A DNA stretch of 64,000 nucleotides from assembly GCA_013365365.1 (NCBI GenBank), contig JABVXU010000221.1:23829-87828 (forward strand), written 5' to 3'. This document shows positions 39,661-53,125 of this stretch, in pieces. The position numbers and the translations under genes were made by a program. Position 1 is the stretch's first letter; each line of letters opens with the position of its first letter. The DNA comes from Cruorifilaria tuberocauda. Taxonomy: Eukaryota; Nematoda; Chromadorea; Rhabditida; Onchocercidae. Under the pieces are notes generated by a model that was given only the letters and a program-made list of their open reading frames with translations, had not been told where the DNA came from and ran no database searches.

Positions 39661-39948
39661 ATGATCAGTCTTTTCTGCATCATCTGGCTGTTCAATATCG
39701 CTCATAATCCATCAAAAAGAATTGCTATCGATAATTATTTACCTATCGATTATCCATCTGGCCTAACCATTGAACCACTAATCACTGAATATATGTCTCT
39801 TGGCCTATTGAAATTCCCATCAGTATATTTTTTATCGACGATTACTGTATTCTTTGTAATGTATGCGAAAATTCTGATTGCTTTAAGTTCAATAAATCAG
39901 TTGAGGGATATAATGATTGTAAATATACAGAGAAAGGGGAAAATCTGA
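39661..39948 (+). CDS. Isolated 95-codon frame with N-terminal hydrophobic segment, doubtful gene
   Basis: An ATG directly follows ATTACAG, which could be a 3' splice or trans-splice acceptor. The protein starts MISLFCIIWLFNIAHN, signal-peptide-like, and has a second hydrophobic stretch (FLSTITVFFVMYAKILIAL). No homology is recognised, no second exon was found, and the frame lies in a gene-poor region. It may be noise. Confidence 0.2.
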   Translation: MISLFCIIWLFNIAHNPSKRIAIDNYLPIDYPSGLTIEPLITEYMSLGLLKFPSVYFLSTITVFFVMYAKILIALSSINQLRDIMIVNIQRKGKI

Positions 39949-40095
39949 CTTCAACTTCTTCAATTAATCAATTAGTATATTAAATTACAAGAAGAAGTGT
40001 AAATAAAGCCTAAATTGACCAAAAATTATGATAAAGAAAGTTTTTAAAACAATCTAAGATATTCCCAATGATTTTCATTAAAGTCTTGTAAAGTT

Positions 40096-40124
40096 TCTCT
40101 CTCTCTCTCTCTCGCTCTCTCTCT
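40096..40124. repeat. (CT)n microsatellite
   Basis: About fourteen CT units with one CG interruption, in otherwise gene-poor sequence. Confidence 0.9.
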
Positions 40125-41437
40125 TCCTTTTCTTTCTTTCAAAGAGCAATTTCTCAATTGGAACTAAGAGCACTGCTATGAATTAATATTAATCTATTAT
40201 TTACCTAAACTAATTGAGGATTGTGACTGAAGAGAAATGAATATGACTTCCACAAAGGGATATAATTCATTTCATAATTTTCTTTTTGATCAATTTTTTC
40301 TTCAACATTTTTGATTGAATTCAAAAATTTTTAATTTTTTGCTGTGACTGAAATTTGAACTAAATATCCTTAAAAATTCCACTCATATTCCTCGCAAAAA
40401 AATCCAATGATAACTACAAATTGGATCAATTGATAATTTGTTCTCGAAATTTCAAGAAACTTTAAAAAACTGCCAAAGTGAGACGATATCAGACGTTTAT
40501 ACCTTGACGAGGCATATGAATTCAAATGCGTTATTCAATTGTCGATTAACTTTCTCTAAGATATTGTATAACATTGACATCCAACTTATTCATGTTAATT
40601 ATCGCCTGGGATGAATAAATTTCTTATTAATTAATCATTCATAAATCCTCATTGAGTTTTTCAAATTTGCAATAGAGTACGATTTGGAAACAATGCATGT
40701 GAACACGGTTTGAAAACCGCTTGTCCTTCAAAGCACTGGAATTGAGGACTTATTTTGATTTTCAGTTTTGATTTGAAATCAATCTTCAATGATTTCATTC
40801 CCAGCTTGCCATCATTCAATATTAAATTGCAGTTAGCTATAACTTATTATCAAAAGTTACGATGCTATAAGCTATACATTTCCATCACTTCTTTCCCTCT
40901 GAAATAGTCCAATTACAAGAGTTATTTTATTATTCGCAATCATAAGTTTAACAGGAAATGAAAAATAGTACAGTCTTTGTATAAGAAACAGTAATAATTA
41001 ATTGGTCAAGATAAAATACAGAAAAGTGCTATACAGTAGGCAGAATCTCTCGTCGCTTATCACATCGTTATCAATCTTTATCATCGTCTCATCATTACCC
41101 TTTACAATTATCCTTCTGAGTTTGGCACCGCCTTATTCACTGTACCACTGGAAGACCGCAGAAGTGTTCGTGAAGACAGAGAAGAAAAACGGAAGTGATG
41201 TTATCATTTTTTCTGACTGCGATGAAATTTGAAAAAAAGCAAAAATTAAATTTTTTAAAATCACCTCTGTTTAAAGTTTGTTCAGTGTGATTTTTTGAAT
41301 TCAAATCGGAAGTGAAAAATACGTGCATATCATATCAATGTGCAACTGATTGCATTTCCTATCTGACATTAACTGTTAACATTTATAAGTTCCAGTTTTC
41401 TCACAATAAATCTATTTTGTTACTCTCCGCAATTGAC

Positions 41438-44400
41438 ATGTTCTGGTGTTTTTTCTGGATTATCGTTTTACTCGTCTCAACAGAAACAGCAAACGGAACA
41501 TTATCAGGATTACGGCAAAAGCGGTGCTGGTCTTCCGGGAACGGTGAATCCGCTCGTTGGTTCAATCACGGCGAACAAATCAGCAGAGGTCCACTTCTTT
41601 TCTTATTTTTGGGCTGGTTTCGACGAAATAGCGATAGAATCAAGTCATAGTTCGATGATTTTAAGCATTCTCTCTGAGCAGCGAAACAATAAAGCTCTTT
41701 TTCGAATTTTCAGAGACAAATTAAAAGGTAACTTATGAAGTTTATGACAGAATATTCGAATCCCAAATAAACATTTTAATCCAATGAATTTTCCCCGTTT
41801 TCCTATTCAAAGGCAAAAATAGAGTACTTTAAGTTGTCTTCTACATTAGTCCATAAATCAGTGGATGAAGCAAGCTGCTATCTCAAAACACTTCTTACGA
41901 GATTCATTCTGAAAAACTTGATGACGAGTATTCGACACTATCAAAATAATCTCTTTTCTTAACATTAAGAACTGAACTTATCATTTAAGGTCATGCGTCT
42001 TTTCAATATATTTTAACTATTTCTTAATTGTTCTGCGAAACTTTAAATGTGGATATGATAACTTAAAACTTTATCAGTTAAGAGGAATTCATTACGACTT
42101 TCGGGTCTTTCATTTTTATCAAATTTGCATATGATAAATTAGTTTAGTATCCATGTGAAGTCGAAAGTTGGATTTAAAGTTTTCAGTTACTAATCAACAT
42201 TGCTAATAAATTTTCAGGAAAATATTGGTACAAATGCAATGGTGGTGTACTGGAACCACAAGGCTGTTTCTCGTCAACCAACGATCAATTAAATATTGGT
42301 GATAAATTCGTGGAAAACGGTTATGAAATAGAATGCATTCTAGATAAAAATGGATATTTGCAGTTTGCATTTACAGCATGCATACCGAAATCGGGTGAGC
42401 GATACAGAATTGGTGAGACGTGGGAAGATCATCAGGTAGACTTCCAAGCGTAAGCAATAATCGTAAAGTACTGATATATAAGAAAATATCGTATAAATCT
42501 TTATTTTTTCTACATGATAGCATATTTCTCGATGTTGTAGCATATGTACTGGTTTGAGTGCAAAGCCGACGGACCATATTTGAGGATTGAAGTTAGGGGC
42601 TGCGTAACTCACGACAAGTCACGTAGAATAGAACTCAATGAGAAGTACGATTTTGGAGAATACACGTCTGTTTTACACGTCATTCTTTCAATTCTTTTTA
42701 TTACAGATCCATCTTAACATTTCATTCTGGTTAAATTTCTTTGCATCAAAATAGATGAAATAGCTTATGATAGTCCAAAGTTCTGGCTTTCTAAAGTTTT
42801 CACTTATTTATATGTAAGACAGGGACGTCTGAACGTGAGTATTCACTTCTTCCAATTTTTCCTTTTCCTTTCCTTCCTTTTCAATTTATCATATGACATT
42901 TCCAATGATTTCGAAATTTATTTTTCCAAAATGTTTGGAGAATTTATACTTTCACTTTATACTTCAATTGCTTTTTGTCCACAAACGTTTTGGAGGAAAT
43001 ACGCTACGAAGAAATTAGATGGACACAAAACAGCGCCGCAGAAAACTCTTTGCTTTAATTAATCTAGAAAGTACAACATCGACTGGTTGAAGAAATACTG
43101 GCATCTGTACCATTATGGGTTTTGTCTGAACTCAAGAAATGATAAGCAAATATTTAATTAATGACACGCATTTAATCAGTATTATTATATTTCCCGCTTT
43201 TCAGATATCAGTGTCTGAAGAAGTACAACGGTTCAGTGCAAATGTGTTCGATTGGATGTGTCCACAAAGGAGCGCGTTATAAAATTGGTGACCAGTGGGC
43301 TGTTAGTTTTTTTCAATAAACGGAATTAAATTAAAAGGATGTTCAAAAAATACACTTGAAGAGAAGAGGTCATTTATTAACTTTTTTGGTCCTTCGAAAT
43401 CAATTTAAAAATTACTTATTTAATGAACTGAAAACATCTTGATTAAATATATTAATCAATAAATTCTGATTTATTTCTTTATTCAGTGATGCTTTGCATC
43501 ATTTTTACCGTTTTGTTTACGATCTTAACGTTGAAGTTATTATATCATTTTTGATTCGATTCTAATTCACTTTTCTCCCACTCTCCTAACTTCCTCTCTT
43601 AAAATTTACCAAAATATTAATTTGAAAATGTTTATTATAAGAAATGAATTTCCGCTCTTACCACACAATCAAGTCAGTGTTTCCTTATCAAATATTTCTC
43701 AATGAATCACTTTACATTCTATTTTCCGAAATAACAAATCATTTACAACTTTTCACTTTCTATTTCTTCCTTTCTCTTCGCTAATATTTCTGAAAAAGTA
43801 AACGACCAGTTGGGATAATTGCTGTTTAAAATGATCGATATAATCAATTTTCCTCTTCGACATTTTCACTTCGTTGTTGAAAAAATAAAAAATGAAAACA
43901 ACAAATTAACCGAATGACGCACTTCCCTCTTAATTTCAAGAAGTAAATCAAATCTCTTATGCTTCAGAAACGTTTTTAATTATTTCTTCCACTCTCTTTT
44001 CGATAGTATTTCATATTTAATGTAAACAATATTAGCTCTGTCATTTGAAGCTTTCACAGCTGAAGAGTTATTTGAAGGAAGTATTGTAATGAGTTATTGG
44101 TCCTTCCTGTTGAGAGTTCAAAATGTCGCATCCTTCACACTCACTTCGCTTCAGTTAGTCGACTGAATTCTGAGATAAACGCGAGTATTATTTAAATCAA
44201 ATAACAAACTTGGTTCAAAGGTCAAAAATGCTACCAAGTACGCATTACCATGTGGAATGCAATTCTTATCACAAATAAGGAATCAACAGAGTGCTGATAG
44301 AGAGCGATTGAGTACAATAATAAAATGTCAACTTTTATTTGCTGTAGAATGGCTTTGCAGAAATGGCAATAATTGATCAGATATTGCATTCTTTTCTTGG

Positions 44401-47247
44401 CGAATAATGGATTTCTCATTTAACCTAAAATTCGATCTACAAATAAGGCACATAAGTTAAAAATAGATTAAATCATTGCCAATTCTTTTTATTCCGTCAT
44501 TTTTAAACGTAAAGATGATTTATGTTTCCGCGGTTTGATGAAATAATTGTTTGAAGCATTAACCTAGTAGCCAGGTGATCTCGTTTACGCTTTCATAAGC
44601 TATTAACGTTGTAGATTTCGAGATCGTGCCCATGATGTTTTTTCTTGGATGATTTGAGATTTTAATTTTAAACTAATTCGTCATATCATTCCTCTATAAT
44701 TATCAGAAATGTTTGGTCTCCAAATAAAATGTATGAAAACTGCTTCATTAATATGCTTGATTTTAATTTCCGATTATATTTAGCGAATTTTCTGGCAAGC
44801 TAAGTGAACTATATGTTGCGTGTAAATGTGCGTATTTTGCACATGTGCTTAGATTTGCTTATATGCGTATTCGTATGCATTTTCATATGAATTAAGTAAG
44901 GTCAAAAGGCCTCCTATTATAATAATTATCAATGAATCTTCGGTATTACAGTTCGGCATTGAAAGAACCGGTATTATTTTTTCAGTTCATAATAGATTTG
45001 AAATTTGAATTGGTAAGAATTTCGCTTTCGGTTGATGTTTGCCGATAATTTTGCACGTATTCAATAAAGTGCAGTAGTGCATTTCGGGAACCTCGAGAGA
45101 AACAGGACGGAAATGTGAATTTGCGTATCACTTAGTGATAAGTAAAACGTGAAGATGATATGATTTATAAGGAGAAATGCAGAAATAGATAAGAGGAAAT
45201 GAAGTACCACTTGTAAGTCATACTATGGTCGGTTAGCTTGACATTTGGAGAAAAATTTTGAGGAAAAAATTTTCACGTACGTTTGATCATACTTTTGCTG
45301 CAGGTACCATAAACTGTTTGAATGAGTTGTTCATTTTAATTTGTTCCAAATAATTATTTTTCTTTAAATTTATTGAACTTAACTGCAAAGGTTACTTTAG
45401 CTATAATTACCGGAAACATTTACTATGATAAATGCTCTTTTCCTCCTTATAATTCCTGAAAATCTTCGAACTTCCGTTAATTTCGTCCGAAGTCAATTTT
45501 CCCGGATCTTTGATATGCATCGAATTTTAAAAATCGAAAATTTCTTTAACCTTTCATTAGCAAAAACGGAAGATGTTGCTAATTAGACGATAAGTTCAGT
45601 TAATAATTTATGTAAACAATAGTGACCAAGAGTGGAATGAAAGGATGATGGCATGACTAGAAATAATTCACCTGCTTCTCGTTATTTCATTATGTTACTT
45701 AAATAGGAATTTCCGAAACTTTGTGATGCAAACACTTAACGTTTCGTGAAATATTTCATCACCCGAAATCCTCACCTAACCAGTTCCAACTCTAGGGTTG
45801 AGAGAAATATTGTAATTATTTTCAAACTTCAGTTAAGCTAATGAAAAGTTTTGACTAGAGATTGCTTTTCGAAAATGAATGGAACAAAGTAGCAGTCGCT
45901 TCGCTTTCATATATTTCGTAATTAATAGTTAAGTTTAGCCAAAGACAAGCAAAAGAACAATAAATTCTATCCCAAATTTATAAAAATAATCTTACGAAAA
46001 AATTAATATCAAGTTTGAAATTTAAAAATTGTGCTTTGATGAAAATACTTCAACTTCGTAAAAGAAGAAACAGTTTTTTCATACTTGTCGCAAGAAAAAT
46101 TAGATCTATAGACAGTCTGCAGTGTGGAGCTTCAAAATTAGTGAAGATTTAAAACGCTGAGTGCTAGAGATAACTTTTAAATATGATAGGTTTAATTTTA
46201 AGCTTAACTTTTTGTGTCTGTTTATGCTGCAACTTGCAGTATAAAAAGTTTATTAAGCTTTCAATTAATTCTGTTTCATTATAAGCTGACATTTTGTTTT
46301 CATTTTATAGGAAAAAACAAATTTTAGGATGGCGATTTCATTTATTATTGCAATACAAAAAATGGTCGCAGCCAAAAGATCTGCGTGGGATGTCATTTCA
46401 AAAATAAATTGCTATATGATGGAGATCGTTACCATAAAGATGACACAGTGTTCATGTGTGAAGTACGACCGGATAAATACAGACATAAACCGGTCGGTTG
46501 CGTCGTACGCGATGTGAAGGGCGAAACTGTGGAGAGAGTGGTCGGATGCAGATGGTATGATTGACTTCTGCTGGAGAATTTTTTCGAGTTATCAAATCAC
46601 CAGTGCAAGCGGTGTTATGAAGCAAAAGAATTCTTAGATATTCAGGTATCAGAAGACGAAAAGATCAAAGGTGGAGCAAACTTGTGTTGTTGAAGAAGGC
46701 AAAGCAGTGGTAAAAACGCTGGGATGTATTTTTGTTCACAAAGGATACGACACGTTATTCCTGAATCCCGGCACGTACACCATCTGGAACGAACAAGTCG
46801 ATGGCATAGCAATCGGAGTTATTTGCAGGGTTTTCTGTTTTCCGCCTCCTCCCTTCGTTTTTTTAAATCAATTTTTCAACTTGATTTCAGTAATTTCAGT
46901 TAAATTTACAGTCAACAGATTTGGGATAAATTACTTGACTACTCATCATTACTGAATTCGATTCAATTAACAATGTGAAAAGTATCGAAAAGAGAAAATT
47001 TTGAATACAAAAAAATGAAATAAAATGTTCCGGTTCCGGTATTATAGATTTTCTCCGAACGGATTTATCTTCGGAAAGATTTATCACTTAATATCAATAG
47101 CTTATCTATCGATTGCATTTGAACTTCAAAAATTTCTTATTATTATAGCAACCAGAAAATGATGGCATGCCAAGTTTGGAAACATTCAAAATTGAAGATA
47201 TTGCAAAGAAAGTAAACGGACTGAGGTACGATCAACCACGAGGCTAA
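41438..47247 (+). CDS. Secreted protein with seven MIG-18-like (fibronectin type I-like) cysteine repeats
   Basis: Seven exons in one frame, 366 residues: 41438-41588, 42218-42435, 42541-42665, 43205-43301, 46328-46554, 46646-46829, 47149-47247. Residues 1-20 (MFWCFFWIIVLLVSTETANG) are a clear signal peptide, followed by a dibasic QKR. The rest is a series of about 40-residue units with an aromatic-x-Cys, a Gly-Cys or Ala-Cys about 13-20 residues later, and often an R-[YI]-x-I/L-G/N turn: YKC..GC, IEC..AC, FEC..GC, YQC..GC, YYC..GC, FMC..GC, QTC..GC. This resembles the nematode module described for MIG-18, a secreted regulator of basement-membrane-guided cell migration; that family link is from memory. 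The C-terminal 33 residues lack cysteine. The donor of exon 3 (GTCTGT) is weak; an extra five-codon exon near 42823 is an alternative. The role is probably extracellular matrix, inferred. Confidence 0.78.
43302..46327 (+). other. Long intron 4 of the MIG-18-like gene
   Basis: About 3.0 kb between GTTAGT and TTTTAG. No exon keeping the reading frame and no minus-strand gene was found inside. Its size is unusual for this window, where most introns are below 500 bp. Confidence 0.65.
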
Positions 47248-48879
47248 TAAGCTGATCAGATGATAGATATCGATTTGTAACTTTTTCTGAATTGATTACT
47301 CTATAAATTTTTATCTTAGTATCCATAAATGGTGCACAACATTTAAGCATTTATTGCCAGAGAGAAATTAAGAAAAGAAATGGGTGCAGAGATGAGATGC
47401 CAGTTTGCTAATATTTTCCGATTTCAATATCATGAAATTTCAATAAATTTCTGTGCTTATAAATTGAAATAGCGTCTACACTACTCATTATTTTTGGGAA
47501 AAATAGTGAATATAAAAAACTCAGTGGAAATGACAAAACATTGTGTTGCATTAATTAATGAAACTTCCGAGTAACCTTCACCTCGACAATCTCAAAAGTT
47601 TAAATGATCGCTGTACTTTTGCATCCTTCTTACAATCAGGACATTAATTTATTTGCAATTGGAAAGGAAAAGTTATTCTTTAAAAAGTGCATTAGGAAAT
47701 GTTGCAAATGAAGAAGTAAAAAATGAAGATTCGGATTATTTTAGAATCGGAATAACTTTCCATAAAGTTATGGATCATACCGAGTTCCATCCATTATTTG
47801 CATGCATAATGCAGCAATCAAAGTATAGTGGAAGTTAATAGGATGAAATCAATGAATGGAATTAGTAGAATTAAATTTCTACTTTTTTCTCCTTCCTTCT
47901 CAGTTAAAGGTCATCTACCTAACTTTATTGATTGCATATATACATGGAAGTTGACACGAAAGTAATTGTCTTTTTTATATTGTTAAATCCGATGATAAGA
48001 TTTATGACTATCATTTTACCTAGCATTTTTTAACCAGAAATTTACTGCTCTCTATTATTTCATCTCTACTTTGACACTGAGAAAATGAATGAGGTAGAAA
48101 GCGAGGATGAATACATCATTCTACGAGACCATAAAAATAAGGGGAATCCATCATATTAGACAGCAGAGATGCTTCCGGGATTTTATAAAGGGAGACAGTG
48201 CTGAAATTGAAAAACTCCATTTTACTAAACCTCCTTATTCGGCATTTCAAGCAAAAGAAGTTTGATGAGTGGATGTATCGTGAGTTGATTGATAACTGCA
48301 AATTGCCCTTTCGTCATTCTTATAGCAATATATTACGGTAGCAACTTAGTGACCCAAACAAAGCTTTAAATTATTTTCTGAAGCTAAATTTCCATCAAAA
48401 AGAAAATGACTGAGCTCATAATTTGAAGCTGATGAAATGAGTCTAATTCATCGTCATGCGTAATTCTTCTTGGAGTCATAGAAGTACTTTTCACTTTAAC
48501 TACTGATTTTTTAAATTCACAAGTTGATAGAAGTGATTTTAAAGACAGTTCAGCTAGTGAAATCCTTGATAATATGGTTGAATTGCAATAGTTCATCACG
48601 CTCTTTTGCAATAGGATCACTCGGGATCTCTCACCGGGTTCAATTCTAAACAGTTGGAAAGGTGCGCTGTTCTTGAATAACAGATGCAGCGAAGTTTGAC
48701 AAATTTTGAAGTTGAAGTTTGTTTCTTTAAAATGACACATCGGTTTCGGTCTGCGAGAAACTTGCAATGACTGTATCCAAAGAGAAGTGGCAAAGAGAAT
48801 TGGGCTAATTTATTGAAGATCGAAATACATGAGCTGCAAACTTCCTTTGGTCCATTTTGCAGGTGATTAGTCGCTTGAG
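47248..48879. other. Convergent intergenic region with an unexplained 127-codon minus-strand frame
   Basis: Separates the convergent stop codons of the MIG-18-like and RING-like genes. AATAAA occurs near 47443. A minus-strand frame at 48384-48767 (MQVSRRPKPMCHFKETNF to SSVIFFLMEI) is long for such AT-rich DNA but matches no family I know and lacks partner exons. It could be an extra exon, a decayed gene or chance. Confidence 0.4.
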
Positions 48880-51414
48880 TTAAACGTAAGGCGAAAAAGA
48901 ATTTCCTCCAATGACATTCTTATAGTCAACCACAAAACTGAGCATTCCGTTAATTGACGGAAAATTGCTGATTTTCTTATCACCGTATTTTTCCATATCA
49001 ATTTCTTGCAGTTTTGCATCTTCATCATTTCCACCGCAATTAAAGAAAATGCGAGATTTATGAAGGTTTTGCCTAAAGCACCTTCTTGAGATTTCCGAAT
49101 TTGAGTGTGTTATTGATAAAATATAATCAGTCGTGCTATTCACAGTCTACGTTGATTATACTTGCTAAATAATGAGAAACGGTTAATTAGCCTTAGCGTG
49201 AATGTTTGATCGAGAGATACGTGAAAAAGTGGAGGTAGTTGGAAGTGGGGATAATCTAAAATTGAAATGAAGATGGAAACCCGTAGCCAACGATCCATTG
49301 CAGAGTGTCACGCAGAGATTCCATGGAACCAATTTCAGCGACGAAATGACGTCGATAAATCGTTTCCATTGGGCCTTTCTCGAGAACAAGCACTTTAACG
49401 TACATTAGCTCTTCCAGGCCTCGTTTAGTTTCACTCGATTTGTTTACTGATGAAGTTCGAGATGCAGAAGACTCCTTCAAACAAGAATAATAAAAAATTA
49501 ACCCTTCACTGGGGACTTTCATCCTCCGTGAATTACTTCCTTGCATTAATTCCACTTTCAAGTGATAATTATACAAATTGTTTGATAAGGAAAAGGAAGG
49601 AGACTATAAACCAATTCGACGGCATTTTCCAAAAATTTCCAGCTTGGTACCGTGGCTTGCTCCAGCTTTATCATATTGTTGCCGCTACCTTTTGCTGTGA
49701 TTTTGTCTACTTTACACTTGTTAATAATCTTTTGAAAATATTTATGCCGCAAAGCTGGATCCGGACAAACGGCTGCTAAATCAATGGCAAAACACTCCCT
49801 GTTGCAACATCCCACGGAACCTGAAACTACCAAAGCCCTTTTATTTCATTTAATTTTAATTTCGATTTCCTCCAACACTGCAATACGAGCTTTCAACTTC
49901 TAATTTTTGAGTGTGTATTCTCTGAATGTATGCGAAAAAAAATTCTAGAGACTCAAATTTATCTTATGTCTCCTGGGACAGTTATGGAGAGGTTAATGGA
50001 GCTTCCAGTTCGCACTTGGAATTTCGACGTTGTCCTTACGATCTAAGGAGTATGGAAGGACTTACCATCCTCATCTCGAATCATCGGTGCATTGATGGTA
50101 CAGAAGAGACAAATGGCGTGCTCACACCGTCCGTGAACCCGAAGCTCCTTCACTAATCGCATCTTCCCACACGGTCCATCACAGCGACGGGTTTGTTCAC
50201 CTGATGATGGAGCTATAACTGATATGAATTTCTTTCTTTCTGATCAGTCATAGACATCCTTTCCCTTCTAAGACTGAATAAATGAAATAAAGAAATTGAA
50301 GGACGGAACAGAGCATACCTATTTTAACAGTTGTTTCCGGACTTCGCATTGGTCGTTGTCCTTTCAATTCATCTATAGATGTTACTGTAAATGTGAATTG
50401 TATTTCGATATGTAATATAAGTGAACCACTAGATTTGAGTACACAAATTTCAATAAGCAGAACGGAAATGCCGTTAGCTAGAAGTGTTCAATATGAATAG
50501 TCACGTAACTAATCGTTCTTGACAAAGATCTGCAAATAAGCTCTTTTTTTTAACAGTTGGACTTTAAAAAGCGAATTCTCGCTTTTCAAAAGCAAGAACA
50601 TATAATACAAAATGAAATGATGATTAAATACTGATTTATGCAATACGACCGTCTACTTTTAACAGGTAGAAGGTTTCTTCCCAATCGAGAAGATCATACC
50701 CAAATTTTACTTTCAGTCAATCGAACTATCAACAGATGTGCTCATGAATACTTCTGTTAACACTGGTCCGGTTGACAAATAACGGAGCACATAATAAGAG
50801 CTCAATATATAGCTTTAATTTCAAATTCGCATACCACGTATTGGCGATTTCTTGGATTTAGAGATTGGCGCACTACTGTCGGTATCCACATGTGCCAGAT
50901 TTTTGTACCAACTCAATACAAATGTGTAAAGTGTTCTGAATATTTTTAGCATGATTGGTGTGTCAGATTTTCACAGGGTAAATTGAAATGTTTCACTTTA
51001 GTACTTGGTTGATTAAACAAAATATGAGTTAACATCGGAAATCTAAATCGAAAGTTCTGTTTTATCAAGTTCGAATTTCACAGAACAAATTACTCTTTAT
51101 GTTCAGCTTTGCAAATTGCCTTGATTGTGCATAGATTTGGTTCAATTCGTTCTTGAAATTTTTCGCGTATATATTCCGGTACAAAATTCTGAATGTTATC
51201 ACATCCCAGTACTAAAAACTAAGGAATATTTTTTCAGGCAGAGTTGTCTGAACTTTGTCTGGACATTTGAATTCTTACCAAGCTGCTTAGAGAATACTGG
51301 ACGTGCTCCTTCATCTAAGCGTTCTGATGACAGAGCGTCTTTCGTCGATGATCTGTACAAGAATTTGACATTATTCATGAAATCAGGCTCGCTTCTTTCT
51401 GGATTAGCTCCCCT
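48880..51414 (-). CDS. Nematode protein with RING-like cysteine/histidine cluster (partial model)
   Basis: Supported exons (5' to 3'): 51414-51279 (GANPERSEPDFMNNVKF), one exon ending about 50870 (VDTDSSAPISKSKKSPIR), 50384-50319, 50218-50066, 49820 to about 49580, 49474 to about 49292, and perhaps 49146-48880 ending NSFSPYV. The cluster CDGPCGK...C-E-H-A-I-C-L-F-C continues across an intron into GSVGCCNRECF, giving a C-x3-C, C-x2-H-x2-C-x2-C, CC-x3-C spacing like a cross-braced zinc finger. After it comes LMYVKVLVLEKGP and ESLRDTLQWI, a compact conserved-looking domain. I do not recognise a named family; E3-ligase activity would be speculation. The true start, the link between the first two exons and the last junction are unresolved (phases around 50870-51279 do not match without another exon). 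Confidence 0.6.
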
Positions 51415-53125
51415 CTGTTTTTTTTTAAAATTATATTTTAGCCCTTTTCTTAGCATCTCACGATATTTTAAAAGCCTTCTTTTTTGACATTTTTTAAATC
51501 CAAAGAAAGCAATCACTGAATTTCACAGAATTTTCGATGTATCGGTGCTTAATAATAAGATCAAAAGGCTGTTTATTCCAAGCTATTAGCACCTCCAGCA
51601 AAAATCAGATGATTCTGATATGGAATGTGATGTCATCGTTGCTACCGGTCTAAAATCGAAATAATTTCGCACGAATCCGTCTTCCCAAAATCGCTGAAAT
51701 TGTACTGCATGCTAGAAATTAAAAAATTAGCAATGATTAGGATTAATTATTTGATCGCTATAATAAAAGAAACAGAGCATTCTTAATTATCGTCAAATAA
51801 CGTATTTCAAGCTTTTCAGAAGACAGACTTATATAAGGATTTTCCGCCCAAATAATCCTAACTCGGAAGCTTAGTTAAAAATAAAAGCAACCGAGTCTTC
51901 AGCACTAAACAATGAATTATGAGGAATTGCAACAGATTCAATCATTTTATAGCACAAATTTATTTATCAGAAAGCAACGTCTTCACTTGCAACAATACAC
52001 CGCCATTAATTATGTCTACTTCTCTTTCGAAATAATCTCATCATTTATTTCAAATTTATTACAAAAGCTTCAAAAATCAGTCTACTTGTAGATTTTTAAG
52101 TTTTTAAATTTCATTAAATATGGGAAACTGTTTCTTGAATGTAAGAAGCAATATTCACGAAAACAAGTATCGCCGTACTGAAAGTGCATGAATGTCGAGT
52201 TTTGTTTAATTAAATGTTGCTTTCGAACTGCAGTTTTTAACTAGAAATGGGATATCGGAGTCTAATTAAAAAGAAAATAAATAGAAGTCTAATAAAAGAG
52301 AGATATCGCAAAGAAATGATTCAAAATTTCCAACAGCCTACATAACACAGTATTTAAAAATGCTCTATCAGATTATTCTCAGATGGAAATAATCGATACG
52401 ATTCAAAATAAAAATATTCACGAAAGTTTTAACATTTTGAATCTGCACAGACTTGCCGTACTAAGTTCGAATTTGAACAGACTCTAAGCCAATATGTCTG
52501 CCAGTAAAACGGTCGTTGAATGCTTAAATATATTCTCGCAGGTTTCGCTTTACGTCAGCACAGAACATACTTACGTAATGATCTTTATCGACTCCATAAC
52601 TGTTAAACTGTCCTGTGTTCGTCTCCGACAGTTACAGTTACCTGTTTTCATATTCGCTAGAACCATTAGTCACATATCACACTTAATCTCAATCTTACTT
52701 ACAGCTCCAGAAATTGCGCTTCTTTCCGGAAGCACAGACCGAACTTTAGCGGGGAAGAATCGTAAGCAATGTCTCTCCGATTTTCAATGTTCACTTTCTC
52801 TCCACATCATATCTCTTTAGCTATCAACTTGGCATACTATTTCTCTAGATTTCAGCGACCTCGTGTTCTCGCAGTCTCATTCATTCTGTTACCATTATGC
52901 AATGTTACATCTTCCCATGTGCTTCGGTTTATAAGACACGTAGGATTGCGTGTATTCCGTGTGAAGACACGGTGAGATGTGGAGCGATATAAGCTTAGCA
53001 TTCCATCCAGTCAAATTTCAGATTTTATCCTTCCAAATATGCTGCAGCGACTTGCATATTTAATTTGGAGTTACTTGTATTATAATTACTAATACTTGTG
53101 TTCACTGCATGCAATATTTCCTCAG
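51415..53125. promoter_or_regulatory. Divergent intergenic region, RING-like gene and DNA ligase I
   Basis: Should contain 5' parts of both genes. Open frames at 52494-52820 and 52769-52975 look like noncoding sequence with occasional splice-like motifs (TTACAG at 52708, TTTCAG at about 52856). No ligase N-terminal extension or PIP-box exon could be read. Confidence 0.4.

Larger units (their letters stand above)
31017..41437. other. Gene-poor region of about 10.4 kb
   Basis: No multi-exon gene could be assembled here on either strand. Open frames are short (at most 95 codons) with low-complexity, AT-driven composition. Supported contents are a foldback inverted repeat (32097-32487) and a CT microsatellite (about 40096-40124). 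One isolated frame at 39661-39948 is listed separately. The 3' part may include the promoter of the secreted gene starting at 41438. Confidence 0.5.

Noticed and set aside
41002..41232. 76-codon frame just upstream of the MIG-18-like gene
   Set aside because: It begins at TTG rather than ATG, is hydrophobic by AT bias and has no partner exon.
47653..47838. 61-codon plus-strand frame in the convergent spacer
   Set aside because: Starts at TTG, has no splice partner and no similarity that I recognise.
52494..52975. Overlapping plus-strand frames with splice-like borders upstream of LIG1
   Set aside because: No consistent phase chain into the ligase exons and no recognisable domain; a QKLRFF string is not a correct PIP-box spacing.
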